Assembly (NCBI GenBank): GCA_946494635.1
Contig: CAMMCS010000043.1
Coordinates: 1-12,160, forward strand
Length of the DNA stretch: 12,160 nt
From: an uncultured Oscillibacter sp.
GTDB taxonomy: Bacteria; Bacillota; Clostridia; Oscillospirales; Oscillospiraceae
Direction: 5' to 3'
Part shown: positions 1 to 6,625 of the stretch, piece after piece
Numbering within the stretch: the first letter of the stretch is position 1
Layout of the letters: every line of letters begins with the position of its first letter
Notes under the pieces: model-generated
Seen by the model: the letters and a program-made list of their open reading frames with translations, nothing else
Told to the model about the DNA's origin: nothing
Databases searched by the model: none
Made by a program: the position numbers and the translations under genes

Positions 1-215
1 CCGCCACCGCCCGGATGAAGGAGGGGGAGCCCTGCGACCTGCTCTCCCGCCTGGCCGCCGAGCCCGCCTTCGGCATGACGGAGGCGGAGATGGAGGCCGT
101 CCTGGACCCGCAGCTGTACATCGGCCGCTGCCCGGAGCAGGTGGACGCGTTCCTCTCCCAGGTGCGGCCCCTGCTCTCCGGCGCCAGCCAGGATACGCCG
201 GAGATCAATCTGTAA
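1..215 (+). CDS. purB: Adenylosuccinate lyase, C-terminal fragment (5' truncated)
   Basis: The reading frame is open from the window edge (first full codon at position 3) and stops at TAA 213-215, giving about 70 C-terminal residues. The tail contains the stretch LDPQLYIGRCPEQV followed by a helix ending in FLSQV, which resembles the C-terminal domain of adenylosuccinate lyases (typically a 'LDP..Y.G.A..QV..F' ending). The enzyme cleaves adenylosuccinate and SAICAR, releasing fumarate, in purine synthesis in the cytoplasm. The active site lies upstream and is not visible, so the call rests on the C-terminal signature alone. The gene ends its transcript at a strong terminator just downstream, so it is transcriptionally separate from glnN. 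Another member of the fumarase/aspartase superfamily is possible but less likely. Confidence 0.75.
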   Translation, partial: ATARMKEGEPCDLLSRLAAEPAFGMTEAEMEAVLDPQLYIGRCPEQVDAFLSQVRPLLSGASQDTPEINL

Positions 216-225
216 CGGCCTTTCC

Positions 226-263
226 CGCCGCGCCGGAGTCCCCGCGCTCCGGCGCGGCGTTTT
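226..263 (+). terminator. Rho-independent terminator after purB
   Basis: A perfect 13-bp inverted repeat (226-238 with 247-259, arm CGCCGCGCCGGAG) has an 8-nt loop and is followed directly by TTTT (260-263). It starts 10 nt after the purB stop codon. Confidence 0.9.
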
Positions 264-271
264 GCTCTGCC

Positions 272-295
272 GCTCGCCTGTCCGCCAGGCGGAGC
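272..295. repeat. Second strong hairpin, no T-tract
   Basis: Positions 272-280 pair with 286-295 (9 bp, one bulged G at 292, loop 281-285). It lies 8 nt after the purB terminator T-tract and has no U-run on either strand, so it is not an obvious terminator. It may protect RNA 3' ends or be incidental in such GC-rich sequence. Confidence 0.4.
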
Positions 296-337
296 TCCCC
301 ACGGGCTCATCCGCACGTCATTTTGTGTATTTTGCCG

Positions 338-367
338 TTGACAGTTTCCCTGCGGCGGTGATACATT
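338..367 (+). promoter_or_regulatory. Likely glnN promoter
   Basis: A perfect -35 TTGACA (338-343) is followed by 18 bp and a -10 TACATT (362-367, 4 of 6 matches to TATAAT). It is predicted to start RNA near 374, leaving a leader of about 120 nt before glnN. A weaker alternative nearer the gene is TTGTGC 435-440, 18 bp, TAGGAT 459-464. Confidence 0.6.
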
Positions 368-375
368 GCTTTCAT

Positions 376-432
376 CGGTTTTCCTGAACCGGGAATCCCC
401 GCGGCCCCGCCAGGGTGCCGGGCCGCGTTCCC
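376..432 (+). promoter_or_regulatory. Folded 5' leader of glnN
   Basis: Two adjacent stem-loops can form downstream of the predicted start. The first is CGGTT 376-380 with AACCG 387-391 around a 6-nt loop. The second is CGCGGCCC 400-407 with GGGCCGCG 420-427, extended after a 4-nt bulge by GGGAA 391-395 with TTCCC 428-432. No U-tract follows, so neither is a terminator by itself. I do not recognise a known riboswitch, and a role in nitrogen control is only a possibility. Confidence 0.35.
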
Positions 433-494
433 CGTTGTGCTTTCCGCGGCTTCTGTGATAGGATTGAGTGTAGCAATAGAGGAGGATAACCTGT

Positions 495-2582
495 ATGAGC
501 ACCACTATGAAACTCCCCGAGCTGTTCGGCAGCATGGTTTTCAATGAGGAGACCATGAAGGAGCGCCTGTCTTCCGCGTCCTACGGCGCCTGGAAGACCA
601 GTGTCACCGATGGGACGCCCCTGGACCTCTCCACCGCCAACGAGATCGCGGAGGCCATGAAGCAGTGGGCCGTGGAGAAGGGCGCCACCCACTACACCCA
701 CTGGTTCCAGCCCATGACCGGCGTCACCGCGGAGAAGCACGACAGCTTCATCACCCCCGCCGGCGGCGGAAAGATCATCATGGAGTTCTCCGGCAAGGAG
801 CTGGTGCGGGGTGAGCCGGATGCCTCCTCCTTCCCCTCCGGCGGCCTGCGGGCCACCTTCGAGGCCCGGGGCTACACCGCCTGGGATCCCACCTCCTTCG
901 CCTTCATCAAGGAGGGCTCCCTCTGCATCCCCACGGTGTTTTGCTCCTATTCCGGCGAGGCCCTGGACAAGAAGACCCCCCTGCTGCGGTCCATGGAGGA
1001 GGTCAGCCGCCAGGCAGTACGGATCCTCCGGCTCTTCGGGGACACGGAGACCAAGCGGGTCATCCCCCAGGTGGGCCCGGAGCAGGAGTATTTCCTGATC
1101 GACAAGCGCATGTATGCCCAGCGGGAGGACCTGCGCTTCTGCGGCCGCACCCTGTTCGGTGCCCGGCCGCCCAAGGGGCAGGAGCTGGATGACCACTACT
1201 TCGGCGCGATCCGTCCGAGAGTCGCCGCCTACATGCAGGATCTGGACGAGGAGCTGTGGAAGCTGGGGGTCCTCTCCAAGACCAAGCACAACGAGGTGGC
1301 CCCCTCCCAGCACGAGATGGCCCCCATCTACACCGACGCCAACTCCGCCTGCGACCAGAACCAGCTGGTGATGGAGATGATGAAGAAGGTGGCCGACCGC
1401 CACGGCCTGGTGTGCCTGCTGCATGAGAAGCCCTTCGCCGGGGTCAACGGCTCCGGCAAGCACGACAACTGGTCCCTCTCCACCGATACCGGCAAGAACC
1501 TCTTCAAGCCCGGCTCCACGCCCCACCAGAACGCCCGGTTCCTGCTGTTCCTGGCGGCCTTCATCAAGGGCGTGGACGACTATCAGGACTTCCTGCGGGC
1601 CACGGTGGCCTTCCCCGGGAACGACCACCGGCTGGGCGCCCAGGAGGCGCCTCCGGCCGTGATTTCCATTTTCCTGGGCGACGAGCTCACCGCGGTGGTG
1701 GAGGCCATCATCCAGGGCACGGAGTTCCAGGAGGCCGGCAAGCGTATGCTGAAAATCGGCGTGGACTCCCTGCCGGCCATTCCCCAGGACAACACGGACC
1801 GCAACCGCACCTCTCCCATGGCCTTCACTGGCAACAAGTTTGAGTTCCGGATGCTGGGCGCCTCCCAGTCCGTCTCCGGCCCCAACATCGCCCTGAACAC
1901 CATCATGGCCGAGGAGCTGCAGCAGTTCGCCGATGAGCTGGAGGGCTCCGCCGATTTCCAGGCGGACCTGCAGACCCTGATCCGCCGGGTCTTTACCGAG
2001 CATCAGCGGATCATCTTCAACGGCAACGGCTATGACGAGTCCTGGCTGGAGGAGGCGGAGCACCGCGGGCTGTCCAATCTGATCTCCACCGCCGACGCCC
2101 TGCCCATGTACACCGCCCCCAAGAACATGCGGCTCTTCATCAAGCACGGCATCTACACCCGGGAGGAGATCGTGGCCCGGGCGGAGATCCATATTGAAAA
2201 CTACTCCCGGGTCATCTCCATCGAGGCCAAGACCATGGCGGACATGATCCGCCACCAGATCCTGCCGGCCGTCTCCGGCTATGCCGACCAGCTGTGCCAG
2301 CGGGCCTATCACAAGGAGGCGCTGGGCGTCCCCCGCCAGTATGAGATCTCTACCGCCACGCAGATCGGCGCCCTGACAGACGCGCTGCTGGCCGCCTGCG
2401 ACAAGCTGGAACAGGATCTGGCCGCCATCCCCGAGGAGACCATGGACGCCATGTGCTACTGCCACAATGTGCTCATCCCCGATATGGCGGATGCCCGGTC
2501 GGCCGCCGACCAGCTGGAGGTGCTCACCGCCTCCGACTGCTGGCCCTTCCCGGTGTACAGCGATCTGCTGTTCTATGTGTGA
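495..2582 (+). CDS. glnN: Type III glutamine synthetase (GSIII)
   Basis: This enzyme makes glutamine from glutamate, ammonia and ATP in the cytoplasm, the main ammonium-assimilation step. The product is 695 residues, the size expected for the GSIII family (about 700-730) and far longer than the roughly 440-470 of GSI. Visible signatures are GPEQEYFLID from residue 194 (metal/glutamate-binding strand), HNEVAPSQHEMAPIY from residue 265 (a GSIII hallmark), NGSGKHDNWSL from residue 318 (the glutamate-binding loop), GNDHRLGAQEAPPAV and FRMLGAS. The ATG at 495 has AGAGGAGG at 478-485 at 9-nt spacing. Met5 (507) is an in-frame alternative with a poorer site. The gene is monocistronic, bounded by the purB terminator upstream and its own terminator downstream. 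The symbol glnA is also used for this family. Confidence 0.95.
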   Translation: MSTTMKLPELFGSMVFNEETMKERLSSASYGAWKTSVTDGTPLDLSTANEIAEAMKQWAVEKGATHYTHWFQPMTGVTAEKHDSFITPAGGGKIIMEFSGKELVRGEPDASSFPSGGLRATFEARGYTAWDPTSFAFIKEGSLCIPTVFCSYSGEALDKKTPLLRSMEEVSRQAVRILRLFGDTETKRVIPQVGPEQEYFLIDKRMYAQREDLRFCGRTLFGARPPKGQELDDHYFGAIRPRVAAYMQDLDEELWKLGVLSKTKHNEVAPSQHEMAPIYTDANSACDQNQLVMEMMKKVADRHGLVCLLHEKPFAGVNGSGKHDNWSLSTDTGKNLFKPGSTPHQNARFLLFLAAFIKGVDDYQDFLRATVAFPGNDHRLGAQEAPPAVISIFLGDELTAVVEAIIQGTEFQEAGKRMLKIGVDSLPAIPQDNTDRNRTSPMAFTGNKFEFRMLGASQSVSGPNIALNTIMAEELQQFADELEGSADFQADLQTLIRRVFTEHQRIIFNGNGYDESWLEEAEHRGLSNLISTADALPMYTAPKNMRLFIKHGIYTREEIVARAEIHIENYSRVISIEAKTMADMIRHQILPAVSGYADQLCQRAYHKEALGVPRQYEISTATQIGALTDALLAACDKLEQDLAAIPEETMDAMCYCHNVLIPDMADARSAADQLEVLTASDCWPFPVYSDLLFYV

Positions 2583-2601
2583 GCCTTCGCGTACCTTTCC
2601 G

Positions 2602-2630
2602 CGCCCCGGTCCTTCGGCCGGGGCGTTTTT
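2602..2630 (+). terminator. Rho-independent terminator after glnN
   Basis: CGCCCCGG (2602-2609) pairs perfectly with CCGGGGCG (2618-2625) around an 8-nt loop and is followed by TTTTT (2626-2630). It begins 20 nt past the glnN stop. Confidence 0.9.
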
Positions 2631-2658
2631 CCGTGTCCGGCGCCGGAACGTCCTTAAC

Positions 2659-2675
2659 AAAAATTTGAGATTTTT
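2659..2675. repeat. AT-rich inverted repeat upstream of the phospholipase promoter
   Basis: AAAAAT (2659-2664) and ATTTTT (2670-2675) flank TTGAG. The repeat ends 4 bp before the -35 box of the next promoter. In a GC-rich genome such an AT-rich dyad could be an UP-like element or a regulator site, but no regulator family is recognised. Confidence 0.35.
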
Positions 2676-2679
2676 CTGC

Positions 2680-2708
2680 TTGCACCCCTTACCCCGGCGT
2701 GCTATACT
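2680..2708 (+). promoter_or_regulatory. Promoter of the phospholipase C-like gene
   Basis: -35 TTGCAC (2680-2685), exact 17-bp spacer, -10 TATACT (2703-2708). RNA is expected to start near 2715, about 30 nt before the TTG start codon. Confidence 0.75.
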
Positions 2709-2743
2709 TGCGTTGTTCTTGATTTTTTCCATGGAGGTGCATC

Positions 2744-3322
2744 TTGCAGAAACGCAGTCACAAACTGCTGGCCGCCACCCTGCTGGAAAACGCCCAGGGT
2801 TTCCGGTCCAGACGCTTCGAGCTCGCCTTTCTGTTCGGCTCCTTTCAGCCGGACTGCAACCCCCTCACCTATCTGAAGGGCTCTCTCCGGGCCTATAAGC
2901 TGCGGGGGCATAACTACTCCAACTCCCAGCGCTACATTTACACCCGGATTTCCCGGCTCCAGCGCCGGGCCCGCTGGACGATGTGGCAGTACTACACCCT
3001 GGGCAAGCTGACCCATTACCTGGCGGACGCCTTTACCTATCCCCACAACGAAAATTATCCCGACAGCATGCTGTGCCACCACCAGTACGAGACTGACCTC
3101 CGCGCCTATCTGGAGGAATACCTGTCCAATCAGGCGCTCCGCCGGGAAAAGTTCCGCCAGGATGTGATCGGCGCCCTTCAGGACCTGCACCGGCAGTATA
3201 TGGCCGGCATTGCAGATATGCGCAAGGACGTGCAGTTTATCCTGAAGGCCACCTCCATCCTGATGGCCGGGTGTCTGCCGGAAAACTGCTGCGCTGCCCG
3301 GGCGGCCTCTGCCGCGGCGTAG
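2744..3322 (+). CDS. Zinc-dependent phospholipase C-like protein
   Basis: The 192-residue product resembles the zinc-dependent phospholipase C / S1-P1 fold family (Pfam PF00882 type), which hydrolyses phosphodiester bonds with a trinuclear zinc site. The core stretch LGKLTHYLADAFTYPHNE gives His91, Asp95 and His101. The 4- and 6-residue spacings match His118, Asp122 and His128 of the Bacillus cereus enzyme. His112 and Glu116 match the His142/Glu146 pair spacing. His6, Asp37 and His56 are plausible remaining ligands. There is no signal peptide, so it is probably cytoplasmic and its true substrate is unknown. The start is TTG at 2744, chosen because GGAGG (2733-2737) is 6 nt upstream. The ATG at 2731 is out of frame. 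The C-terminus is Ala-rich. No terminator of its own is evident, so its message may end at the aro attenuator. Confidence 0.7.
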   Translation: MQKRSHKLLAATLLENAQGFRSRRFELAFLFGSFQPDCNPLTYLKGSLRAYKLRGHNYSNSQRYIYTRISRLQRRARWTMWQYYTLGKLTHYLADAFTYPHNENYPDSMLCHHQYETDLRAYLEEYLSNQALRREKFRQDVIGALQDLHRQYMAGIADMRKDVQFILKATSILMAGCLPENCCAARAASAAA

Positions 3323-3385
3323 CGCCTTCAGCAGGATGCACAGCTTTATCTGTTCGTCCGCTCCATTCTTTGGCAGCATTGTCAA

Positions 3386-3414
3386 TTTCCATTTGCTTTT
3401 TTGCGTGCTATTCT
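3386..3414 (+). promoter_or_regulatory. Candidate promoter of the aro operon
   Basis: An extended -10 (TGC at 3406-3408, then TATTCT 3409-3414) lies 17 bp after a weak -35 TTTCCA (3386-3391). The predicted start near 3421 leaves a short lead to the leader-peptide ribosome site at 3434-3440. The -35 is weak, so confidence is moderate. Confidence 0.5.
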
Positions 3415-3448
3415 GAAACTATCAAATGGCACAGAGAGGAACCCTGTC

Positions 3449-3553
3449 ATGACCAACATCACCCGTTCTGCCGAATACCGTTACTTTAGCTTTACCTACT
3501 TTTATGGTAAGGCTTATTTGGGTTTGGCTGAAAACGTGCGTGATCGTGTCTGA
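3449..3553 (+). CDS. Tyr/Phe-rich leader peptide of the aro operon
   Basis: A 34-codon reading frame runs from ATG 3449 to TGA 3551-3553, preceded by AGAGAGGA (3433-3440) at 8-nt spacing. Residues 10-23 read YRYFSFTYFYGKAY, so 8 of 14 are aromatic (Tyr at 10, 12, 17, 19, 23; Phe at 13, 15, 18), with no Trp. All three Phe codons are TTT, while aroF uses TTC for 7 of its 8 Phe codons. The G+C content is about 44 %, well below the flanking genes. The peptide has no apparent function as a protein. As in E. coli pheL or trpL, its translation probably senses charged tRNA, here Tyr and Phe, to control read-through into aroF. The genes behind it make exactly those two amino acids. It falls below the length normally annotated. 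Confidence 0.85.
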   Translation: MTNITRSAEYRYFSFTYFYGKAYLGLAENVRDRV

Positions 3554-3597
3554 CGCTAGGAAAAGGCTATCAGTGCATGACGACCCGCAGCCGAACC
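3470..3597 (+). promoter_or_regulatory. Attenuator: alternative 1:2 and antiterminator (2:3) pairings
   Basis: Segment 2, GGUUUGGCUG (3521-3530), pairs over 10 bp (one G-U) with CAGCCGAACC (3588-3597), which overlaps the 5' arm and loop of the terminator. Nested inside, 3535-3544 pairs with 3569-3579 (10 bp, two G-U, one bulged G at 3573), giving a long composite antiterminator. Segment 2 can instead pair with segment 1, GCCGAAUACC (3470-3479, two-base bulge), which covers leader codons 8-11. A ribosome stalled at codons 10-19 would cover segment 1 and leave segment 2 free for antitermination. Unhindered translation, or none, favours the terminator. The pairings were read from the sequence by hand and energies were not calculated. 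Confidence 0.75.
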
Positions 3598-3614
3598 GGC
3601 TGCGGGTCTTTTTT
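3582..3614 (+). terminator. Attenuator terminator before aroF
   Basis: GACCCGCAGCCG (3582-3593) pairs perfectly with CGGCTGCGGGTC (3597-3608) around a 3-nt loop, followed by TTTTTT (3609-3614). It lies between the leader-peptide stop and the aroF ribosome binding site (AGGAGG 3635-3640), so it must be bypassed for the operon to be expressed. Confidence 0.92.
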
Positions 3615-3648
3615 GTACCAGTCGAACTTATTTTAGGAGGAATCCCAT

Positions 3649-4662
3649 ATGATCGTCGTTCTGAAATCCAACCCCAACCGAGAACAGCTGGAGAGCCTGA
3701 TCGCCTGGCTCCAGGAAAAGGGCATCATCATCCACACCAGCATCGGCGAGGCCCACACGATCCTGGGCCTGGTGGGCGACACCAGCCAGCTGGACATCGA
3801 CCTGATCGCCGCCCTGGACATCGTGGAGGACGTGAAGCGGGTCCAGGAGCCCTACAAGAACGCCAACCGGAAGTTCCACCCGGAGGACACGGTGGTGAAG
3901 GTGGGCGATACCCAGATCGGCGGCGGCAGCCTGACCCTGATGGCAGGTCCCTGCTCTGTGGAGAGCGAGGAGCAGGTGGTGGCCATCGCCAAGGCGGTAA
4001 AGGCCAGCGGCGCCACCATGCTGCGGGGCGGCGCCTTCAAGCCCCGGACCTCCCCCTACTCCTTCCAGGGCCTGGGTGCCACCGGCCTGGAGTACCTGAA
4101 GGTGGCCCGGCAGGAGACGGGGCTCCCCATCGTGACGGAGCTGATGGATCTGAGCCAGCTGCCCCTGTTCAAGGATGTGGACGTGATCCAGATTGGCGCC
4201 CGGAACATGCAGAACTTCGACCTGCTGAAGGCCGTGGGCCATCAGGACAAGCCCGTCATGATCAAGCGGGGCATGTCCGCCACCTATGAGGAGTGGCTCA
4301 TGAGCGCCGAATACGTCATGGCCGGCGGCAATGAAAACGTGATCCTCTGCGAGCGGGGCATCCGCACCTTCGAGAGCTACACCCGCAACACCCTGGACCT
4401 GGCCTGCATCCCGGTGCTGCGGAAGCTGACCCACCTGCCCATCATCATCGACCCCAGCCACGCCACCGGCAAGAGCTGGCTGGTGGATCCCCTGGCCATG
4501 GGCGCCGTGGCCACCGGAGCGGACGGATTGCTGATCGAGGTTCACAACGACCCGGCCCACGCCCTGTGTGACGGTTCCCAGTCCCTGAAGCCGGAGGCCT
4601 TCGACGTGCTGGCCCGCAAGCTGCTCAAGCTCCATGCCTTTATGAAAACGGTGGAGGAATAA
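3649..4662 (+). CDS. aroF: 3-deoxy-7-phosphoheptulonate synthase (DAHP synthase, type I-beta)
   Basis: This enzyme condenses phosphoenolpyruvate and erythrose 4-phosphate to DAHP, the committed first step of the shikimate pathway. The 337 residues match the two-part architecture of the Thermotoga-type enzyme. An N-terminal ferredoxin-like regulatory domain (about 1-75) is followed by a catalytic TIM barrel. Barrel motifs are AGPCSVE at 99-105 (metal-ligand Cys102), KPRTSP at 131-136, GARN at 183-186, IKRG at 205-208, DPSH at 268-271 (metal ligand His271) and IEVHNDP at 296-302 (Glu297, Asp301). In this subfamily the N-terminal domain mediates feedback inhibition by Tyr or Phe, so the same end products probably act on both the enzyme and its transcription. 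It is the first structural gene after the attenuator, with AGGAGG 8 nt before the ATG. Alternative symbols aroG or aroA(G) are used. Confidence 0.95.
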   Translation: MIVVLKSNPNREQLESLIAWLQEKGIIIHTSIGEAHTILGLVGDTSQLDIDLIAALDIVEDVKRVQEPYKNANRKFHPEDTVVKVGDTQIGGGSLTLMAGPCSVESEEQVVAIAKAVKASGATMLRGGAFKPRTSPYSFQGLGATGLEYLKVARQETGLPIVTELMDLSQLPLFKDVDVIQIGARNMQNFDLLKAVGHQDKPVMIKRGMSATYEEWLMSAEYVMAGGNENVILCERGIRTFESYTRNTLDLACIPVLRKLTHLPIIIDPSHATGKSWLVDPLAMGAVATGADGLLIEVHNDPAHALCDGSQSLKPEAFDVLARKLLKLHAFMKTVEE

Positions 4663-4665
4663 GCA

Positions 4666-5502
4666 ATGAATGTTGCCATTGTCGGCCTGGGCCTCATCGG
4701 CGGGTCCATGGCCAAGAGCATCAAGAACCGCACCGCCCACACGGTCTGGGGCGCGGACCTGAACAGTGAGACCATGACCATGGCCCGGATGTGCGGCGCC
4801 ATCGACGCCCCCCTGACGGAGGAGAACCTGCCCCAGGCGGATCTGATCCTGGTGGCCATCCGGCCCGGCGCCGCCATTGAATGGGTCCGTCAGCACGCGG
4901 AGCGCGTCGCCAAGTCCGCCATCCTGGTGGACCTGTGCGGCGTGAAGCGGACCGTGGTGGCGGCCATCGCCCCCATCGCGGAGCAGCACGGCTTTGCCTA
5001 CATCGGCGGCCACCCCATGGCCGGCCGGGAGCGGGGCGGCTTCACCGCCTCCACCGAGGACCTGTATGTGGGCGCCTCCATGATCCTGACCCCGGACAAG
5101 CGGACGGATATGCACCTACTGGAGACGCTGAAGGCCTTCTTCCTGGACCTGGGGTTTGCGGGCCTCACCTTCTCCACGCCGGAGGAGCATGACCGCATCA
5201 TCGCCTTCACCTCCCAGCTGGCCCACATCGTGTCCAGCGCCTATGTGAAGTCGCCGGAGGCCCAGCGCCGCCGGGGCTTCTCCGCCGGCAGCTTCCAGGA
5301 CATGACCCGGGTGGCCCGGCTGGACGAGGACATGTGGACGGAGCTGTTCCTGGACGACGAGGACTTCCTGACGAAGGAGCTGGACGAGCTCATCGGCCAT
5401 CTGGCGGACTACCGGGACGCCCTGCGGGACAAGGATGCCCGGCGGCTCCACGACCTGCTGAAGGAGGGCCGGGAGATGAAGGCCACCGCCGGCGGCAACT
5501 GA
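4666..5502 (+). CDS. tyrA: Prephenate dehydrogenase
   Basis: This enzyme oxidatively decarboxylates prephenate to 4-hydroxyphenylpyruvate using NAD(P)+, the tyrosine branch. The 278-residue product starts with a Rossmann strand and the dinucleotide loop GLGLIGGS (7-14). It contains GGHPMAG (114-120, with the conserved His116), SQLAH (183-187) and FQDMTRVA (210-217), all typical of the TyrA family. It lacks the C-terminal ACT domain found in many Firmicute TyrA proteins, so Tyr control may lie mainly in the leader and AroF. The ATG is 3 nt after the aroF stop, with its GGAGG (4653-4657) inside the end of aroF, implying translational coupling. A preference for arogenate cannot be excluded from sequence. 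Confidence 0.93.
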   Translation: MNVAIVGLGLIGGSMAKSIKNRTAHTVWGADLNSETMTMARMCGAIDAPLTEENLPQADLILVAIRPGAAIEWVRQHAERVAKSAILVDLCGVKRTVVAAIAPIAEQHGFAYIGGHPMAGRERGGFTASTEDLYVGASMILTPDKRTDMHLLETLKAFFLDLGFAGLTFSTPEEHDRIIAFTSQLAHIVSSAYVKSPEAQRRRGFSAGSFQDMTRVARLDEDMWTELFLDDEDFLTKELDELIGHLADYRDALRDKDARRLHDLLKEGREMKATAGGN

Positions 5503-5554
5503 CCCGTTTTCGGCCGCCGCTGTGCGACACTACTATAAATAAAGGAGTTTTTCC

Positions 5555-6625
5555 ATGTCTGACTCCATCCGAACCATTCCCGTCCGGGTCCAGCCGCCCT
5601 ACGATGTGACCATCGGCAGCGGCCTGCTGGGCCGGTGCGGAGACGATCTGGCCTCCCTGCTGGGGCAGCGGAGGATCGCCGTCCTGACGGACGACACCGT
5701 GGCCCCCCTGTATCTGGGCACCGTCACCGCCGCCCTGGAGGATGCGGGCTTTGCGGTCTGCTCCCATGTGTTCCCGGCGGGAGAGGGACGCAAAAATCTC
5801 GCCACCCTGGCAGAGCTGCTGGAATTCCTGGCGTCGGAGCACCTGACCCGCACCGACTGCGTGGCCGCCCTGGGCGGCGGCGTGGTGGGGGACATGGCGG
5901 GCTTTGCCGCCGCCGTGTACCTCCGGGGCATCCGGTACGTCCAGCTGCCCACCACGCTTTTGGCGGCGGTGGACTCCTCCGTAGGCGGCAAGACCGCTGT
6001 GGACCTGGCCGCCGGGAAGAACCTGGCCGGGGCCTTCTGCCAGCCCGCCGCCGTCATCTGCGACACGGACTGCCTGAAGACCCTGCCCCCCGACGTGTTC
6101 GCCGACGGCGCCGCCGAGGCCATCAAGACCGGCGTCCTCTCCGACGAGAGCCTGTTCGCCCTGTTTGAGGACGGTACCCTCACCGCCGACCCCGGCGCGG
6201 TCATCGCCCGGTGCGTGGCCTACAAGGCCGGGGTGGTGGAGCGGGACGAAAAAGAGCAGGGAGAACGGAAGCTCCTGAACCTGGGCCACACCGTGGGCCA
6301 TGCCATCGAGAAGTGCAGCGGCTACGCCATCCCCCACGGCCACGCGGTGGCGGCAGGGCTGGCCGTCATCGCCCGGTCCGCAGAAAAGCTGGGCTGGACG
6401 GAGGCGCCCATCGCGGCGCGGATCGCCGCCTGCCTCGCCAAAAACAGCCTGCCCACGGGCACGGACTTTTCCGCCGAAGCCCTGGCGGAGGCCGCCCTCT
6501 CCGACAAGAAGCGCGCCGGCGGGGACATCACCCTGGTGATCCCCCGGCGGATCGGCGCCTGCCAGCTGCGGAAGGTGCCGGTGGCGGACCTGCTGCCCAT
6601 CATCCGGGCGGGACTGGAGGCGTAA
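5555..6625 (+). CDS. aroB: 3-dehydroquinate synthase
   Basis: This enzyme converts DAHP to 3-dehydroquinate (second shikimate step) with NAD+ and a divalent metal. The 356-residue length is normal. Visible motifs are GGGVVGDMAGF (108-118, NAD binding), DSSVGGKTAVDLAAGKN (140-156, substrate binding), and metal ligands Glu188 (EAIKTG), His245 (NLGHTVGHA) and His261 (PHGHAVAAG). It follows tyrA after 52 bp, the only real gap inside the operon. That gap has AAAGGAG (5541-5547) 7 nt before the ATG but no convincing promoter or terminator. Confidence 0.96.
   Translation: MSDSIRTIPVRVQPPYDVTIGSGLLGRCGDDLASLLGQRRIAVLTDDTVAPLYLGTVTAALEDAGFAVCSHVFPAGEGRKNLATLAELLEFLASEHLTRTDCVAALGGGVVGDMAGFAAAVYLRGIRYVQLPTTLLAAVDSSVGGKTAVDLAAGKNLAGAFCQPAAVICDTDCLKTLPPDVFADGAAEAIKTGVLSDESLFALFEDGTLTADPGAVIARCVAYKAGVVERDEKEQGERKLLNLGHTVGHAIEKCSGYAIPHGHAVAAGLAVIARSAEKLGWTEAPIAARIAACLAKNSLPTGTDFSAEALAEAALSDKKRAGGDITLVIPRRIGACQLRKVPVADLLPIIRAGLEA

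Noticed and set aside
372..2732. 786-residue antisense open frame opposite glnN
   Set aside because: It mirrors the glnN codons, is rich in Gly/Leu/Val/His repeats typical of the reverse complement of GC-rich coding DNA, and shows no family motif.
3271..3489. 72-codon frame overlapping the leader peptide region
   Set aside because: It has no good ribosome site and no recognisable motif, and it overlaps the better-supported leader peptide and the phospholipase gene end.
3421..3648. T-box or other riboswitch upstream of aroF
   Set aside because: The conserved T-box bulge sequence (AGGGTGGNACCGCG-like) is absent and a Tyr/Phe-rich translated leader explains the terminator. No TRAP-type GAG/UAG repeats were seen.
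5503..5554. Internal promoter before aroB (TATAAA at 5534-5539)
   Set aside because: No acceptable -35 box lies 16-18 bp upstream. The AT-rich stretch mainly precedes the ribosome site AAAGGAG.
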